64,000 nt of DNA from Gammaproteobacteria bacterium (lineage in GTDB: Bacteria; Pseudomonadota; Gammaproteobacteria; Pseudomonadales; Alcanivoracaceae), in the NCBI GenBank assembly GCA_018067045.1, contig JAGPVL010000008.1:37457-101456 (forward strand). The letters are read 5' to 3'. Below, piece after piece: positions 20,667-29,684 of this stretch (position 1 is its first letter; the number at the start of each line of letters is the position of its first letter). Position numbers and translations under genes: made by a program. The notes beneath the pieces were generated by a model, which searched no databases, was not told where the DNA came from, and saw nothing but the letters and a program-made list of their open reading frames with translations.

Positions 20667-21512
20667 ATGAAAGCGATTCTTGAGCTAAGCAAGGTTGGCA
20701 TCACGTTTGACACGCCTCGTGGTCCGTTTGAGGCCATTAAGGAAGTGGATTTGAAAATAGCAGAAGGTGAATTTATTTCGCTGATAGGTCATTCCGGATG
20801 CGGAAAGTCAACGGTACTAAATATTGTTGCGGGCTTGCTGCAGGCTACAAACGGTGGTGCCATTCTCGATGGTAAGGAGGTTTATCAGCCTGGTCCAGAG
20901 CGCGCCGTTGTGTTTCAGAACCACTCATTACTGCCTTGGTTAACAGCATATGAGAATGTGGAAATCGCCGTGCGGCAGGTCTTTAAGGGAAAGAAAAGTA
21001 AGGCCGAAATGCGTGACTGGATTGAACACAATCTTGCGCTAGTGCATATGACGCATGCCCAGCATAAGCGACCTGATGAAATTTCAGGCGGGATGAAACA
21101 AAGAGTGGGTATTGCTCGTGCACTGGCAATGCAGCCACGTGTTCTGCTGATGGACGAGCCGTTTGGTGCGCTCGATGCATTAACCCGCGCGCACCTGCAA
21201 GACTCATTGATGGATATTCATCGCCAGCTTGGCAGCACCGTGATCATGATTACCCACGATGTAGATGAGGCTGTTCTGCTTTCCGATCGCATTGTCATGA
21301 TGACCAATGGCCCGTCTGCAACTGTCGGTGAGGTACTCGACATTACACTGCCCCGTCCGCGAGATCGTTTAGCGCTTGCGGATGACCCTGCTTATAACCG
21401 ATGCCGTCAGCGCGTGCTGCAGTTTTTGTATGAGAAGCAAAGAAAGGTTCAACCGATTCCGATGTCGTCAGATTCAGCTAAAAGCTCCATGGCGGTACAA
21501 AATTTCGGCTAA
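20667..21512 (+). CDS. nrtC: Nitrate-type ABC transporter ATP-binding protein
   Basis: ATPase of the NrtCD/SsuB/TauB class. It shows Walker A GHSGCGKST, the Q-loop, signature EISGGMKQRVGIARAL, Walker B VLLMDEPFGALDA and the switch histidine in ITHDVDEAV. The ATG at 20667 is preferred over the GTG at 20661 because the AGAGG ribosome site then has normal spacing; this gives 281 residues. There is no NrtA-like C-terminal domain, so it resembles NrtD more than cyanobacterial NrtC. The next gene begins 21 bp later. Confidence 0.88.
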   Translation: MKAILELSKVGITFDTPRGPFEAIKEVDLKIAEGEFISLIGHSGCGKSTVLNIVAGLLQATNGGAILDGKEVYQPGPERAVVFQNHSLLPWLTAYENVEIAVRQVFKGKKSKAEMRDWIEHNLALVHMTHAQHKRPDEISGGMKQRVGIARALAMQPRVLLMDEPFGALDALTRAHLQDSLMDIHRQLGSTVIMITHDVDEAVLLSDRIVMMTNGPSATVGEVLDITLPRPRDRLALADDPAYNRCRQRVLQFLYEKQRKVQPIPMSSDSAKSSMAVQNFG

Positions 21513-21533
21513 TGATTTATTACTTTGGGGATT

Positions 21534-22796
21534 ATGAAAATGTTAGAAGCAAACTTAATAAACGAACGGAACCGCGCTCTAAAGCCTGTACGGCTACTGC
21601 CATTTATTGCGTTGGCGCCCGCCGCGCTGATGTTCTCTTGCTTTGCACAAGCGGAGGACGATCGCTTTATAACCGCGTTAAAAGGTGGAACGCCAACATT
21701 GAACATGCGTTTGCGCTATGAAGAGGTTGGTGTCGATGTGCCTAACCCCATCGCCCATGAAGATGAGGCAACGGCTCTGACGCTGCGTACTCGATTAGGC
21801 TACCAAACCGGTAAGCTCGGCGGATTTGACGCCTACGGAGAGTTTGAAGATACGCACGTTGTCAGTGGGGTAGATGACTATACGCCAGAGTCTCCCGGTT
21901 ACGCGGTGATTGCAGATCCGCGTGTTACCGAGGTGAATCAATCTTTTATTCGCTATACCGGATCTGAAACGCTTAACGGTCTGGTGACGACGTATGGTCG
22001 GCAGCGCATTATTTATGATAACGCGCGCTTCGTGGGTAATGTCGGCTGGCGTCAGGATGAGCAAACCTATGACGCGGCAAAACTCGACTACGGAACGGAT
22101 AATTTTGCGCTATCTGCCGCGCATATCAGTCAGGTGAATAGCATTACGCCTGCGTTGGATAATTTTAGTGATAGCGTGCTCGCTAACGCCAAGTGGAAGT
22201 CGGCGCCGGGTGGTGCATTGACGGCGTACGGTTATATGTTGAAACCGAAATATAAAGACGACTTTGATACGACAGACACTTACGGTGTTCGCTATGAGGG
22301 CGGCATGTCGGCTGGAAATGTAAAGTTGTTGCTCGCGCTTGAATATGCCGATCAGTCTCGTCAGGCGGCGCTGACCGCTGTCGATAATGATGTCACGTAT
22401 AGTCTAGTGGAAGCCGGTGCATCGATTGCGGGGGTGACCGTTAAGGTGGCGCAGGAAGTCCTCGGTTCAGATAATGGTTTGTATGGATTCCAAACTCCAC
22501 TGGCAACAAAGCATGCTTTTAATGGTTGGGCAGATAAGTTTCTGGTGACGCCAGCTGCGGGTCTAGAAGATCGGTATATTTTCGCAACGACCAATGTGGC
22601 GGGGATGAAACTAGCTGCAGCATACCATCAGTTTTCGGCGGATAGCGGAGGGCAGGACTACGGCACTGAGACAGACCTTGTTGCATTGAAAAAAATCGGC
22701 CCCTATACCGTCGGTATTAAATACGCTGACTACAAGGCAGACACGTTTTCGGTAGATACCAATAAGCTGTGGGGTTGGGCAGAAATGTCGTTTTAG
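21534..22796 (+). CDS. Alginate-export-family outer-membrane porin in the uptake operon
   Basis: Outer-membrane beta-barrel protein, about 420 residues, with a signal peptide ending near CFAQA|EDD. The mature part alternates hydrophobic and polar residues and contains LNMRLRYEEVG, YGRQRIIYDNARFVGNVGWRQ and a terminal aromatic residue (WAEMSF), as in outer-membrane barrels. The internal pattern, especially the QRI-NARF-GNVGWRQ stretch, resembles the alginate_exp-type porin family. It follows the ATPase by 21 bp and precedes a terminator, so it is probably the outer-membrane entry channel for the same substrate. ATGs at 21534 and 21540 are both possible. Confidence 0.82.
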   Translation: MKMLEANLINERNRALKPVRLLPFIALAPAALMFSCFAQAEDDRFITALKGGTPTLNMRLRYEEVGVDVPNPIAHEDEATALTLRTRLGYQTGKLGGFDAYGEFEDTHVVSGVDDYTPESPGYAVIADPRVTEVNQSFIRYTGSETLNGLVTTYGRQRIIYDNARFVGNVGWRQDEQTYDAAKLDYGTDNFALSAAHISQVNSITPALDNFSDSVLANAKWKSAPGGALTAYGYMLKPKYKDDFDTTDTYGVRYEGGMSAGNVKLLLALEYADQSRQAALTAVDNDVTYSLVEAGASIAGVTVKVAQEVLGSDNGLYGFQTPLATKHAFNGWADKFLVTPAAGLEDRYIFATTNVAGMKLAAAYHQFSADSGGQDYGTETDLVALKKIGPYTVGIKYADYKADTFSVDTNKLWGWAEMSF

Positions 22797-22833
22797 GACG
22801 GCAGGCGACTAGCACAATGGGCATTCGCGCATA

Positions 22834-22875
22834 AAACCCAAGGAGCCGTGGGACGGCTCCTTGGGTTTATTTTAT
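22834..22875 (+). terminator. Terminator of the uptake operon
   Basis: A long perfect stem AAACCCAAGGAGCCGT/ACGGCTCCTTGGGTTT with a short loop, followed by ATTTTATT. It can also stop the convergent MerR transcript. Confidence 0.88.
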
Positions 22876-22925
22876 TGCGGTAGAAGTTGTGCTAACGGGT
22901 CTCTAAGGCTTGCGCCTCAGGCGTC

Positions 22926-23765
22926 CTACTTATCACCCTTTTCGATATGCGCCAAGACATTGGTCATACGGGTGACTAATACAGAGTTAATGGATTTTTC
23001 GAGAACTCGACCTAGTTCGGTGCTGACCACCGCTTCTGCAAGAGGGCGTAAGCGGGTAATGACGTGGGCTAATCCTGGTACGTCCTCACCCTTTGGCAGG
23101 CCGTTGCTGGTGTCTTTATCGTCGAGCAGATGCTCAACGATCATGCCAATGAAGCGTTCCGCCAATTTATCAATATCATCACGAATAAGCTTTACATGCG
23201 TTAGCAGTGCGCCGAGTGGAATGCCGGCTTCAACTAGCTCTTTGCCAGCATGATAAATACGTGGGTATGGAATGCGCAGACGCATGCCTTCAGGAATGAT
23301 ATAGCCGAGTTTGACGGCTTTGGTCATGACGTCAGTGGTGAATTCATCACCAAAGTCAGCAATCAATTCTTCGTAATCGATATACGAAGGAATCTCTGGA
23401 TTACGCCAAGAGGTAACCGCTACTTCTAAACCGAGAATATCATTAAGGTCTCGGCCTTCCTGCCACGCGAGAAGTAAGTCGCGAATATTGTTGATGGTAA
23501 AACCACGCTCCAGCAATGCGCCGATGATTTTCAAGCGGGCGAGGTGGACGTCGGTATATATGCCGGTGCGGCCGCGTTTTTCCGGAGGCGGTAGCAGGCC
23601 ACGATCTTGATAGGCGCGAACATTGCGCACCGTAGACTCAGCTTCGCGGGAAAGTTCATCAATGGTGAACTCACGCTGCGTGTCCGGGGCATCGGGTTCT
23701 GCCGCTGGGACATGCTTGCGCAGGCTGTTAAGAATAGATAGTGGGTTGTTGTTTGTCTCTTTCAT
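22926..23765 (-). CDS. MerR-family transcriptional regulator
   Basis: A 279-residue regulator. The MerR winged-helix domain lies at about 37-110 (FTIDELSREAESTVRNVRAYQDRGLLPPP, then GIYTDVHLARLKIIGALLERGFTINNI), where arginine-rich recognition and the YQDRGLL turn are visible. The long C-terminal region of about 165 residues has no cysteine cluster, so a small-molecule or lipid ligand is more likely than a metal (inference). The start at 23765 begins METNNN-type sequence (MKETNNN). Longer upstream frames lack family character. The divergent or adjacent hydrolase-SDR gene upstream could be its target. Confidence 0.85.
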   Translation of the reverse strand: MKETNNNPLSILNSLRKHVPAAEPDAPDTQREFTIDELSREAESTVRNVRAYQDRGLLPPPEKRGRTGIYTDVHLARLKIIGALLERGFTINNIRDLLLAWQEGRDLNDILGLEVAVTSWRNPEIPSYIDYEELIADFGDEFTTDVMTKAVKLGYIIPEGMRLRIPYPRIYHAGKELVEAGIPLGALLTHVKLIRDDIDKLAERFIGMIVEHLLDDKDTSNGLPKGEDVPGLAHVITRLRPLAEAVVSTELGRVLEKSINSVLVTRMTNVLAHIEKGDK

Positions 23766-24012
23766 AGCCTGAATAGTATCCGGCTTTACGGTGCTGTTCC
23801 ACCCGTGCCCAACGAAAGCTGGAGGTCGGTCACGTAACGAGTCAGCGATACACCGTGGAGAATATTCCTCTACAGCTCTTTTGCTTGGACATATTAGATC
23901 TCGATCGTACCGGTACGGCAGTGGCCACAGTAAGTTAACGAGGGATCTGATGCTCGCACAGGCGAGCATCAGATCTGACTTCGGTCCTCAGCTAAACCGC
24001 GCTTAGATCGAT

Positions 24013-25773
24013 TTAAGGGGCGACTTCGACGCGCGCCATGCGACGCATAATGCCTGGCGCAAAGCGGGACAGTAAGCGCAGGCCGTGTGCTTCTGGGCTC
24101 ACGATGGCGAGTGGCTTGTTTTCACGAACCGCATTGACGATAGCTTGCGCAACGCGATCTGGCGTATAGGCACGTTTTTGATAAATCCCTTTTGTTGCTT
24201 TGCGCTTTTTGTCCTGCTCTTGTTCATCCACGCCGACAAAGTGGGTTGCCAATGTAATACCGGTATCAATGACACCGGGGCATACCGCAGTGACACCAAT
24301 GCCTTGGCCTGCCAGTTCGGCTTGCAAGCAATCGCTGAGCATTAAGACGGCCGATTTACTGGTGGCATAAGCAGGGTACGCGCGCGATGGCGTGAAAGCG
24401 GCGGCAGATGCGGTATTGACGATATGACCGCGTTTGCCCGCATCAATCATTTGCTGCGCAAATAAACGACAGCCATGAATAACGCCCCATACGTTAACGC
24501 CCAATACTTTTTGCCAGTCTTTCACGCTGGTATCTAAAAATCCGCCGGCCATACCGATGCCAGCATTGTTAATCACAACGTCGGGTACGCCATAGTCACG
24601 TAAGACGGTTTTCGCAAAGGTTTCCATCGCACGACTGTTGCTCACGTCGACGGTTAGGGCATGGCCCTGTCCATGCGGCAGCATGGTGACCGTTTCATTC
24701 GCTGCGGCTTCGTTAATATCAACGCACAGTACTTCGGCACCTTCTGCGGAAAATGCCAGAGCCGTTTCGCGACCGATGCCAGACCCTGCGCCGGTAACCA
24801 CCACGAGTTTGCGGGCAAAGTCGCCGCATTTTTCATTTGCTGTCTCGCTGACGTACGCTCTTTGCAGGGTTGGGCTAGCTGGCGCGCCATCAATATGATC
24901 GACGAATTCGCCAATCCATTGGGCTAATTGTTCTGGATGGCTATGTTGAAGCCAGTGCGTCACATTTGCTTCGCGGCGCCATAGTTTTGGCGTCCAGTGT
25001 GAAAGCTCAGAGAGCAGCTGTGGCGTGACAAAATTATCTTTTTGCGCAACAACCATTTGTACAGGGACTTGAGCGACGCGGCGACGCGGGCGGAGCACGC
25101 GTTGCATCATATTGGCGCGGTATAGGTTAACGCCCAGAACGCCGTCGGCCGTTTGAGTCGGATTAACTTCAGCGCTAATGCCTTCAATATTTTCGAGGAG
25201 TTTTGGCCATGCCTTACCAAGTCCAAGCTGCCACATTTTCGGTGCAACCCAGGGAAGCTGGAACAAGAAAATATACCAAGAGTGAAGGAGCTGGCCTGCT
25301 GCAGCGGTAATTTCCGCGGGTGAGGCGCTGCCAAAGCGTTCGCGGAACCAGTAGCCAACGTGGTCTAAACACGGGCCTGAGATCGTGGTATACGAGGCAA
25401 TGCGTTTTTCCGCACCGGGCTCAGTGACAGATTCCCAGCTCTGGATAGAGCCCCAATCGTGACCGACCAAGTGAACGGGCTGATCAGGACTGACGGCGTC
25501 GATTGCCGCATGCAGATCTTGCATTAAGAACGATAACTGATAGTCAGAAATTTTCTTTGGTACATCAGAAGCGCCAGCGCCGCGCACATCATAGGTGACG
25601 ACCTGATATTGCTTAACGAGAAAAGGAATGACGTTATCCCAAATGGCGCTGCTGTCTGGATAGCCATGGACGAGCACAATAACGGGCTTCGTTTTCTTTC
25701 CGGAAGGTTGACCGTATTGCTTAACGGACAAATTAATATCGCCGGAGGGTACCGTTAACGTCGTTGCTTGCAT
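24013..25773 (-). CDS. Alpha/beta-hydrolase and short-chain dehydrogenase fusion (EphD-like)
   Basis: Two-domain protein of 586 residues. The N-terminal alpha/beta hydrolase (1-290) has HGYPDS and the nucleophile motif GHDWGS with aspartate D106, as in epoxide hydrolases. The C-terminal classical SDR (about 315-586) has VVTGAGSGIGRE, NNAGIG and the catalytic YATSK. Mycobacterial EphD has the same order and length. A plausible role is hydrolysis of an epoxide or ester followed by alcohol oxidation on lipid-like substrates (inference). It lies between the MerR regulator and a degenerate peptidase-like gene on the same strand. Confidence 0.9.
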   Translation of the reverse strand: MQATTLTVPSGDINLSVKQYGQPSGKKTKPVIVLVHGYPDSSAIWDNVIPFLVKQYQVVTYDVRGAGASDVPKKISDYQLSFLMQDLHAAIDAVSPDQPVHLVGHDWGSIQSWESVTEPGAEKRIASYTTISGPCLDHVGYWFRERFGSASPAEITAAAGQLLHSWYIFLFQLPWVAPKMWQLGLGKAWPKLLENIEGISAEVNPTQTADGVLGVNLYRANMMQRVLRPRRRVAQVPVQMVVAQKDNFVTPQLLSELSHWTPKLWRREANVTHWLQHSHPEQLAQWIGEFVDHIDGAPASPTLQRAYVSETANEKCGDFARKLVVVTGAGSGIGRETALAFSAEGAEVLCVDINEAAANETVTMLPHGQGHALTVDVSNSRAMETFAKTVLRDYGVPDVVINNAGIGMAGGFLDTSVKDWQKVLGVNVWGVIHGCRLFAQQMIDAGKRGHIVNTASAAAFTPSRAYPAYATSKSAVLMLSDCLQAELAGQGIGVTAVCPGVIDTGITLATHFVGVDEQEQDKKRKATKGIYQKRAYTPDRVAQAIVNAVRENKPLAIVSPEAHGLRLLSRFAPGIMRRMARVEVAP

Positions 25774-25840
25774 TTCACTTTCCTTTATCTCGTTTCTGTT
25801 CAGTCTTGATGTGCTTATCAGGTCTGATCATGTGAAAAAT

Positions 25841-26668
25841 TTATGCGCTGTGTTGCGACAAGATAGACTCTGCTGACACAAGGGGTAATGGTTCATTGAG
25901 CCATTGCGCGCGAAGACCACTGTCATGCTGAGAAATATTCAGCAGCGAACGGAAGCCTGCGCCGCGTCGCTCACGTACCAGCCACGGCTGGATAACCCAC
26001 AGCCCTGTCGCGAGTGGTGAATGACGACAAATTGGAATTTGGCTAGTCGGTAAATGTGCGGGCAAAGGGTTGCCTGTCAGGCCAACTAACTTGTCGACGA
26101 TGCGTTTATCGGCATAGCCCAGATCGGGGCTAATGCTATAAGGACGTAACCAGTCGACAAGAGGTTGTTGGTGATGACGAAGCCGTAGCTGATGTCCGGC
26201 GGCAAAGCGCTGCATGAGGCCTTCTAAAAACTCAATGGATTGGCCCGCGCCGATGGCATCCGCTAAACGATCGCGGAGAGTGTCCGTATCGGAGAGCAGG
26301 CCTTGATAACTCGGGTTGGCGCCAACCGTTGTGCAATACAACGATTCGGCAGCCACTCTCTGGTGATGCGGTGCGCAATATAACGCCACGGCCATGCCGT
26401 CTCGCAAGGTTGTGTTAGAGGGGAAGTATTCGGGGCGTATGCCAGGCCGTGTTAGCCAACCACTACGATCTGATAAAGAGGTGCGCTGCCCAAACCACGC
26501 GAGCGGCCGGTGTAGGTGTTCAGTCACGCCTTGCTGTTTTAGCCACTCACGCATCAGGCTGGCGGCATCTCGTTCACTCATTCCCGGCTGTAATGAAGCG
26601 GAAATAGCACGAGTACATTGCTGCGCCAGCTGCTCAATGTTCGTCAACGTGTTGATTTTATTAGACAT
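25841..26668 (-). CDS. M24-peptidase-like protein lacking metal ligands
   Basis: A 275-residue protein whose first half (SLQPGMSERDAASLMREWL, then HRPLAWFGQRTSL) resembles the pita-bread fold of M24 aminopeptidases and creatinases. The conserved D-D-H-E-E metal ligands of active M24 enzymes are not apparent, so a non-catalytic role is likely. The start at 26668 is chosen because it follows GGGTAGGTAT. A longer frame to 26719 adds unlikely residues. Family assignment is moderate; function unknown. Confidence 0.6.
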   Translation of the reverse strand: MSNKINTLTNIEQLAQQCTRAISASLQPGMSERDAASLMREWLKQQGVTEHLHRPLAWFGQRTSLSDRSGWLTRPGIRPEYFPSNTTLRDGMAVALYCAPHHQRVAAESLYCTTVGANPSYQGLLSDTDTLRDRLADAIGAGQSIEFLEGLMQRFAAGHQLRLRHHQQPLVDWLRPYSISPDLGYADKRIVDKLVGLTGNPLPAHLPTSQIPICRHSPLATGLWVIQPWLVRERRGAGFRSLLNISQHDSGLRAQWLNEPLPLVSAESILSQHSA

Positions 26669-26795
26669 ATACCTACCCATGTCGGTGCGATACACCATAA
26701 AGACCATTACATTAACCAATGTAACAATGGTAAGGGTATTGCCAATGAGGCCAAAACGCCGGCGCGAGGGTCAATGCTAGGCAAGGTTTGATGTT

Positions 26796-26855
26796 TTTGT
26801 GGGCAGCCTCCCACAAGGGTGGTGCGGTTTTATCTTTTGTGGGAGCTTGCGGGGA
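26796..26855. repeat. REP-like inverted pair
   Basis: GCAGCCTCCCACAAG and TTTTGTGGGAGCTTGC lie in opposite orientation about 20 bp apart, immediately after the RND gene stop (on its strand). The same core recurs near 37415, 41665, 41730, 41945, 42005 and 63975. Confidence 0.75.
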
Positions 26856-26858
26856 GGG

Positions 26859-29138
26859 TTACACGGGGCTGCGACGATCGACCACGCCAAGAAACGCTGG
26901 CAGGAAAATAAAGTCGACAATGAGCGCCAAGACAATAGTAATGCCGGTGAGCATGCCCATTGAGCTGTTAAGCGTGAAGTTTGAAAACGCCAGCACACCA
27001 AAGCCCAATGCCAGAACGACAGTGGTGGTAAACAGCGCGCCGCCAACGGCAGCGAAGGTAGAAGCAATAGCTTCTTCATAGCTGTCGCCTTGAAGGCGGA
27101 AGTGACGATAGCGATGTAAGAAGTGAATGGTGTCGTCCACGATAATACCGAAGGCAATCACCGCAACAATCGAAGAACCGATATCGATTTGCGCGTTCAC
27201 CAATCCCCATACGCCAAAGGCCATTAACGCAGGCAGAATATTTGGCAGCAAACTAATCAGTCCGATTTTGGCGGAGCCCAACATCACACCGATGAGGCTG
27301 CAGATCACCAAAACGGCGAGGCCCATGCCCATCAGGTTGCTCATGGTCGCGTCGTTCCAAATATGTGCGAACAGCATCGGCGGCCCAGTTAAATTTGAGC
27401 GCATGGCTTGTGGAAAATGTTGCTGCATATATTCGTTGGCACGGTACTCGAAGTCACGCATTTCGGCGCTGGATAAATCGTTAAAGCCAACCCGCACCAG
27501 GCTGCTAGTGCGAGAGTTGTCGATTTGAGTGCTGAGATCTTTGCCGAATGGCAAGGACAGCTCATACAGTAAAAGATATTGCGCGATAAGCTGTTGATTA
27601 TCCGGTATTGAATAAAATGCCGGATCATCCGCGTTCATATTTTGGTTGAGCTGCTTAATCACATCAGAGAAACCACCCGCAGCCATAACTTCCGGTTGCT
27701 CGCGGGACCAATTCAAGAAGCCGTCGAGAGCATTGAGATAATCCGGCGAAGTGATGCTGCTGCCTTCTTCAGCAGACACCGGCATAAAGGCGCCGTAGAA
27801 CCAGCTAAAGTTTTCCATCACGTAGTCAGTGTTGGAACGAATCGGTACTTCTTTATCGAAATACGTTAGCAAGCGGTCATCAATAACATTGTTCTGAATG
27901 GGAATAACAATCACCGCCATCACGGCGAGGGAGGCGAGCGAAATTTTTCCGGGATTAGCGGCCACGCGCTGACCAAATCGACGCCATCCGTCACCCGCGA
28001 CCTTGCCGCTTTGATTCTCGCTATGTTGACGACGCTGGAAGGGTAAGACGCGCAACAATGCGGGCAAGAGCGTAAAGGTGAGTATAAAAGCAATGCCAAC
28101 ACCCATTGCCGTAGTGTTACCCAATAGTCGATATGGGGGAACGTCAGAAATATTCAGGCATAAAAAGCCAATTGCGGTGGTGACGGCGGTGAGAAAAATG
28201 GGTTTTAGGTTTTCGCTCATCGCCGAACGTATGGCAGAGGATCGGTCAGCACCCGCATTGAATCGCTTAAGAAACCCGGACATCAGGTGAATGGTGCTGG
28301 CGACCGACAAGGCCATCACAATAACCGGAGACGAAGAGGATGGCGCGGTAAGCGGTAAGCCGAGCCAACCGGTGCTGCCCATGCCGGCGATGACCGAGGT
28401 GCTCATTAACACACCGATGCTTAATGCGGCCAACGGCGAACGAAGAATGATGCCGGATGTAATCAGCAGCAGCACAACACCAATCGCCAGAAGCTGAGCA
28501 AATTCTGCCGTCGCGTGGGTAAAGAATGCCTTGTTGATCAATATTGATCCGTAAGGATAGAAATTGAGCTGTGGGTAATCTGCGCGCAACACTTCGACCA
28601 TTTCTTCGAATTCAGTGCCGAGAGAAATCGGTGCGGAGGTATCGCCCTCAGGTAGCATCACGGTGGCGTTGACGCCGGTCATTTTACCGTCTTCAGATAC
28701 GACCAAACGACGCGTGGCAACATTGTTTAGCGCGAATTCTTTGCGGGTTTGCCACTCTTCTTCGCTTAACTCATCCGCCCATTCGAACATGGGCGTGGTG
28801 TTAAGATCGTCGCCTTCAACAAAGGTATAGGGGTAGTTGGTAACCGAATCAACGCGGCGAGAGTGGGTCAGGGTCCAGAAGCGCGCGGTAATGTCTTCGA
28901 TGGCAGCCATGACTTCTACATTGAACACGTCACCAGTCTTCGGCTCCACCGCGAGCTGCAGAAAGTCATTACGGCCGAACAAATCTTCAACCTCATAATG
29001 GGATGCGAGGCGTGGATTGACGCCATCGAAAAATATTTCGTAATCACTTTCAACAGTAATAAAGCGCGCGCCGCTACCGACGATCGCGATAGCGATTAGA
29101 GACAGAATTAAGGTTATCCAGGGGCGATTCACCGGCAT
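26859..29138 (-). CDS. RND-family exporter, HAE3/MMPL type
   Basis: Inner-membrane RND protein of 759 residues with two MMPL halves. Each half has an N-terminal helix, a large periplasmic domain and about five clustered helices. Conserved segments include GSSIVAVIAFGIIVDDTIHFLHRYR in the second half. This single-chain class exports hydrophobic or sterol-like compounds and works without an obligatory adaptor. It is a clear paralogue of the exporter at 46909; both share the VDDT-HF-RY motif and FSSDYEIFF-like N-terminus. A thioesterase gene follows upstream on the same strand by 28 bp, which may indicate lipid export. Confidence 0.9.
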   Translation of the reverse strand: MPVNRPWITLILSLIAIAIVGSGARFITVESDYEIFFDGVNPRLASHYEVEDLFGRNDFLQLAVEPKTGDVFNVEVMAAIEDITARFWTLTHSRRVDSVTNYPYTFVEGDDLNTTPMFEWADELSEEEWQTRKEFALNNVATRRLVVSEDGKMTGVNATVMLPEGDTSAPISLGTEFEEMVEVLRADYPQLNFYPYGSILINKAFFTHATAEFAQLLAIGVVLLLITSGIILRSPLAALSIGVLMSTSVIAGMGSTGWLGLPLTAPSSSSPVIVMALSVASTIHLMSGFLKRFNAGADRSSAIRSAMSENLKPIFLTAVTTAIGFLCLNISDVPPYRLLGNTTAMGVGIAFILTFTLLPALLRVLPFQRRQHSENQSGKVAGDGWRRFGQRVAANPGKISLASLAVMAVIVIPIQNNVIDDRLLTYFDKEVPIRSNTDYVMENFSWFYGAFMPVSAEEGSSITSPDYLNALDGFLNWSREQPEVMAAGGFSDVIKQLNQNMNADDPAFYSIPDNQQLIAQYLLLYELSLPFGKDLSTQIDNSRTSSLVRVGFNDLSSAEMRDFEYRANEYMQQHFPQAMRSNLTGPPMLFAHIWNDATMSNLMGMGLAVLVICSLIGVMLGSAKIGLISLLPNILPALMAFGVWGLVNAQIDIGSSIVAVIAFGIIVDDTIHFLHRYRHFRLQGDSYEEAIASTFAAVGGALFTTTVVLALGFGVLAFSNFTLNSSMGMLTGITIVLALIVDFIFLPAFLGVVDRRSPV

Positions 29139-29165
29139 GCAACGTTCCTCAGTGAGTAGGGTGTA

Positions 29166-29621
29166 TTAATAAACGATCATATAAGAGAGTTCGCCGTGCG
29201 CGATTAACTTGCCGCTCTTGGCGCCAATCACATCGACTTCGAGAAAAACAATGGTACGGCCTCGGCGGCGTACAGCGCCGTGAGCAATTAAATCTTCGGC
29301 AATGCCTGCGTCGGTATAGTGAACATGCATATCGATAGTGACAATGCGTTTGGGCGGGTTACTGGGGTCTAGCCCTGAGTACACCGCACCGACTACCGTT
29401 GTGTCGATCAGTGTTGCAGTAGCGCCACCGTGAATAATGCCGGCTGGCTGATTAAGCGCCTCACGATAGGGCAGTCGCATGCGCGAATAATCACGGCGAA
29501 TTTCCTCAAACTGCAAACCAACGAGGCTCGGGAAAGGCGCCGTGTTGACGGTTTCCATCACCGCATTGGCAAAATTCTCATTGATCGGTTCAAACCCGCT
29601 CGGATCGATCATTCGCTTCAT
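29166..29621 (-). CDS. PaaI-type hotdog thioesterase
   Basis: A 151-residue single hotdog domain. GIIHGGATATLIDTTVVGAV is the PaaI/YdiI thioesterase signature, with an HGG turn and catalytic aspartate. Family members hydrolyse acyl-CoA thioesters in the cytosol. It is the gene upstream of the RND exporter and downstream of the molybdopterin enzyme, all on the minus strand with short gaps, and may share their transcript. Confidence 0.88.
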   Translation of the reverse strand: MKRMIDPSGFEPINENFANAVMETVNTAPFPSLVGLQFEEIRRDYSRMRLPYREALNQPAGIIHGGATATLIDTTVVGAVYSGLDPSNPPKRIVTIDMHVHYTDAGIAEDLIAHGAVRRRGRTIVFLEVDVIGAKSGKLIAHGELSYMIVY

Positions 29622-29655
29622 CCCGTTTTAATGTTTTCAGCTTTTATGTCTAAGT

Positions 29656-29683
29656 GCCGCAGCGCTCAGGACAGCGCTGCGGC
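29656..29683 (-). terminator. Hairpin after the molybdopterin gene
   Basis: A perfect 11-bp stem GCCGCAGCGCT/AGCGCTGCGGC with a 6-base loop lies directly beyond the stop on the minus strand. There is no T-run, so it may be a weak or partial terminator. Confidence 0.5.
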
Positions 29684-29684
29684 G

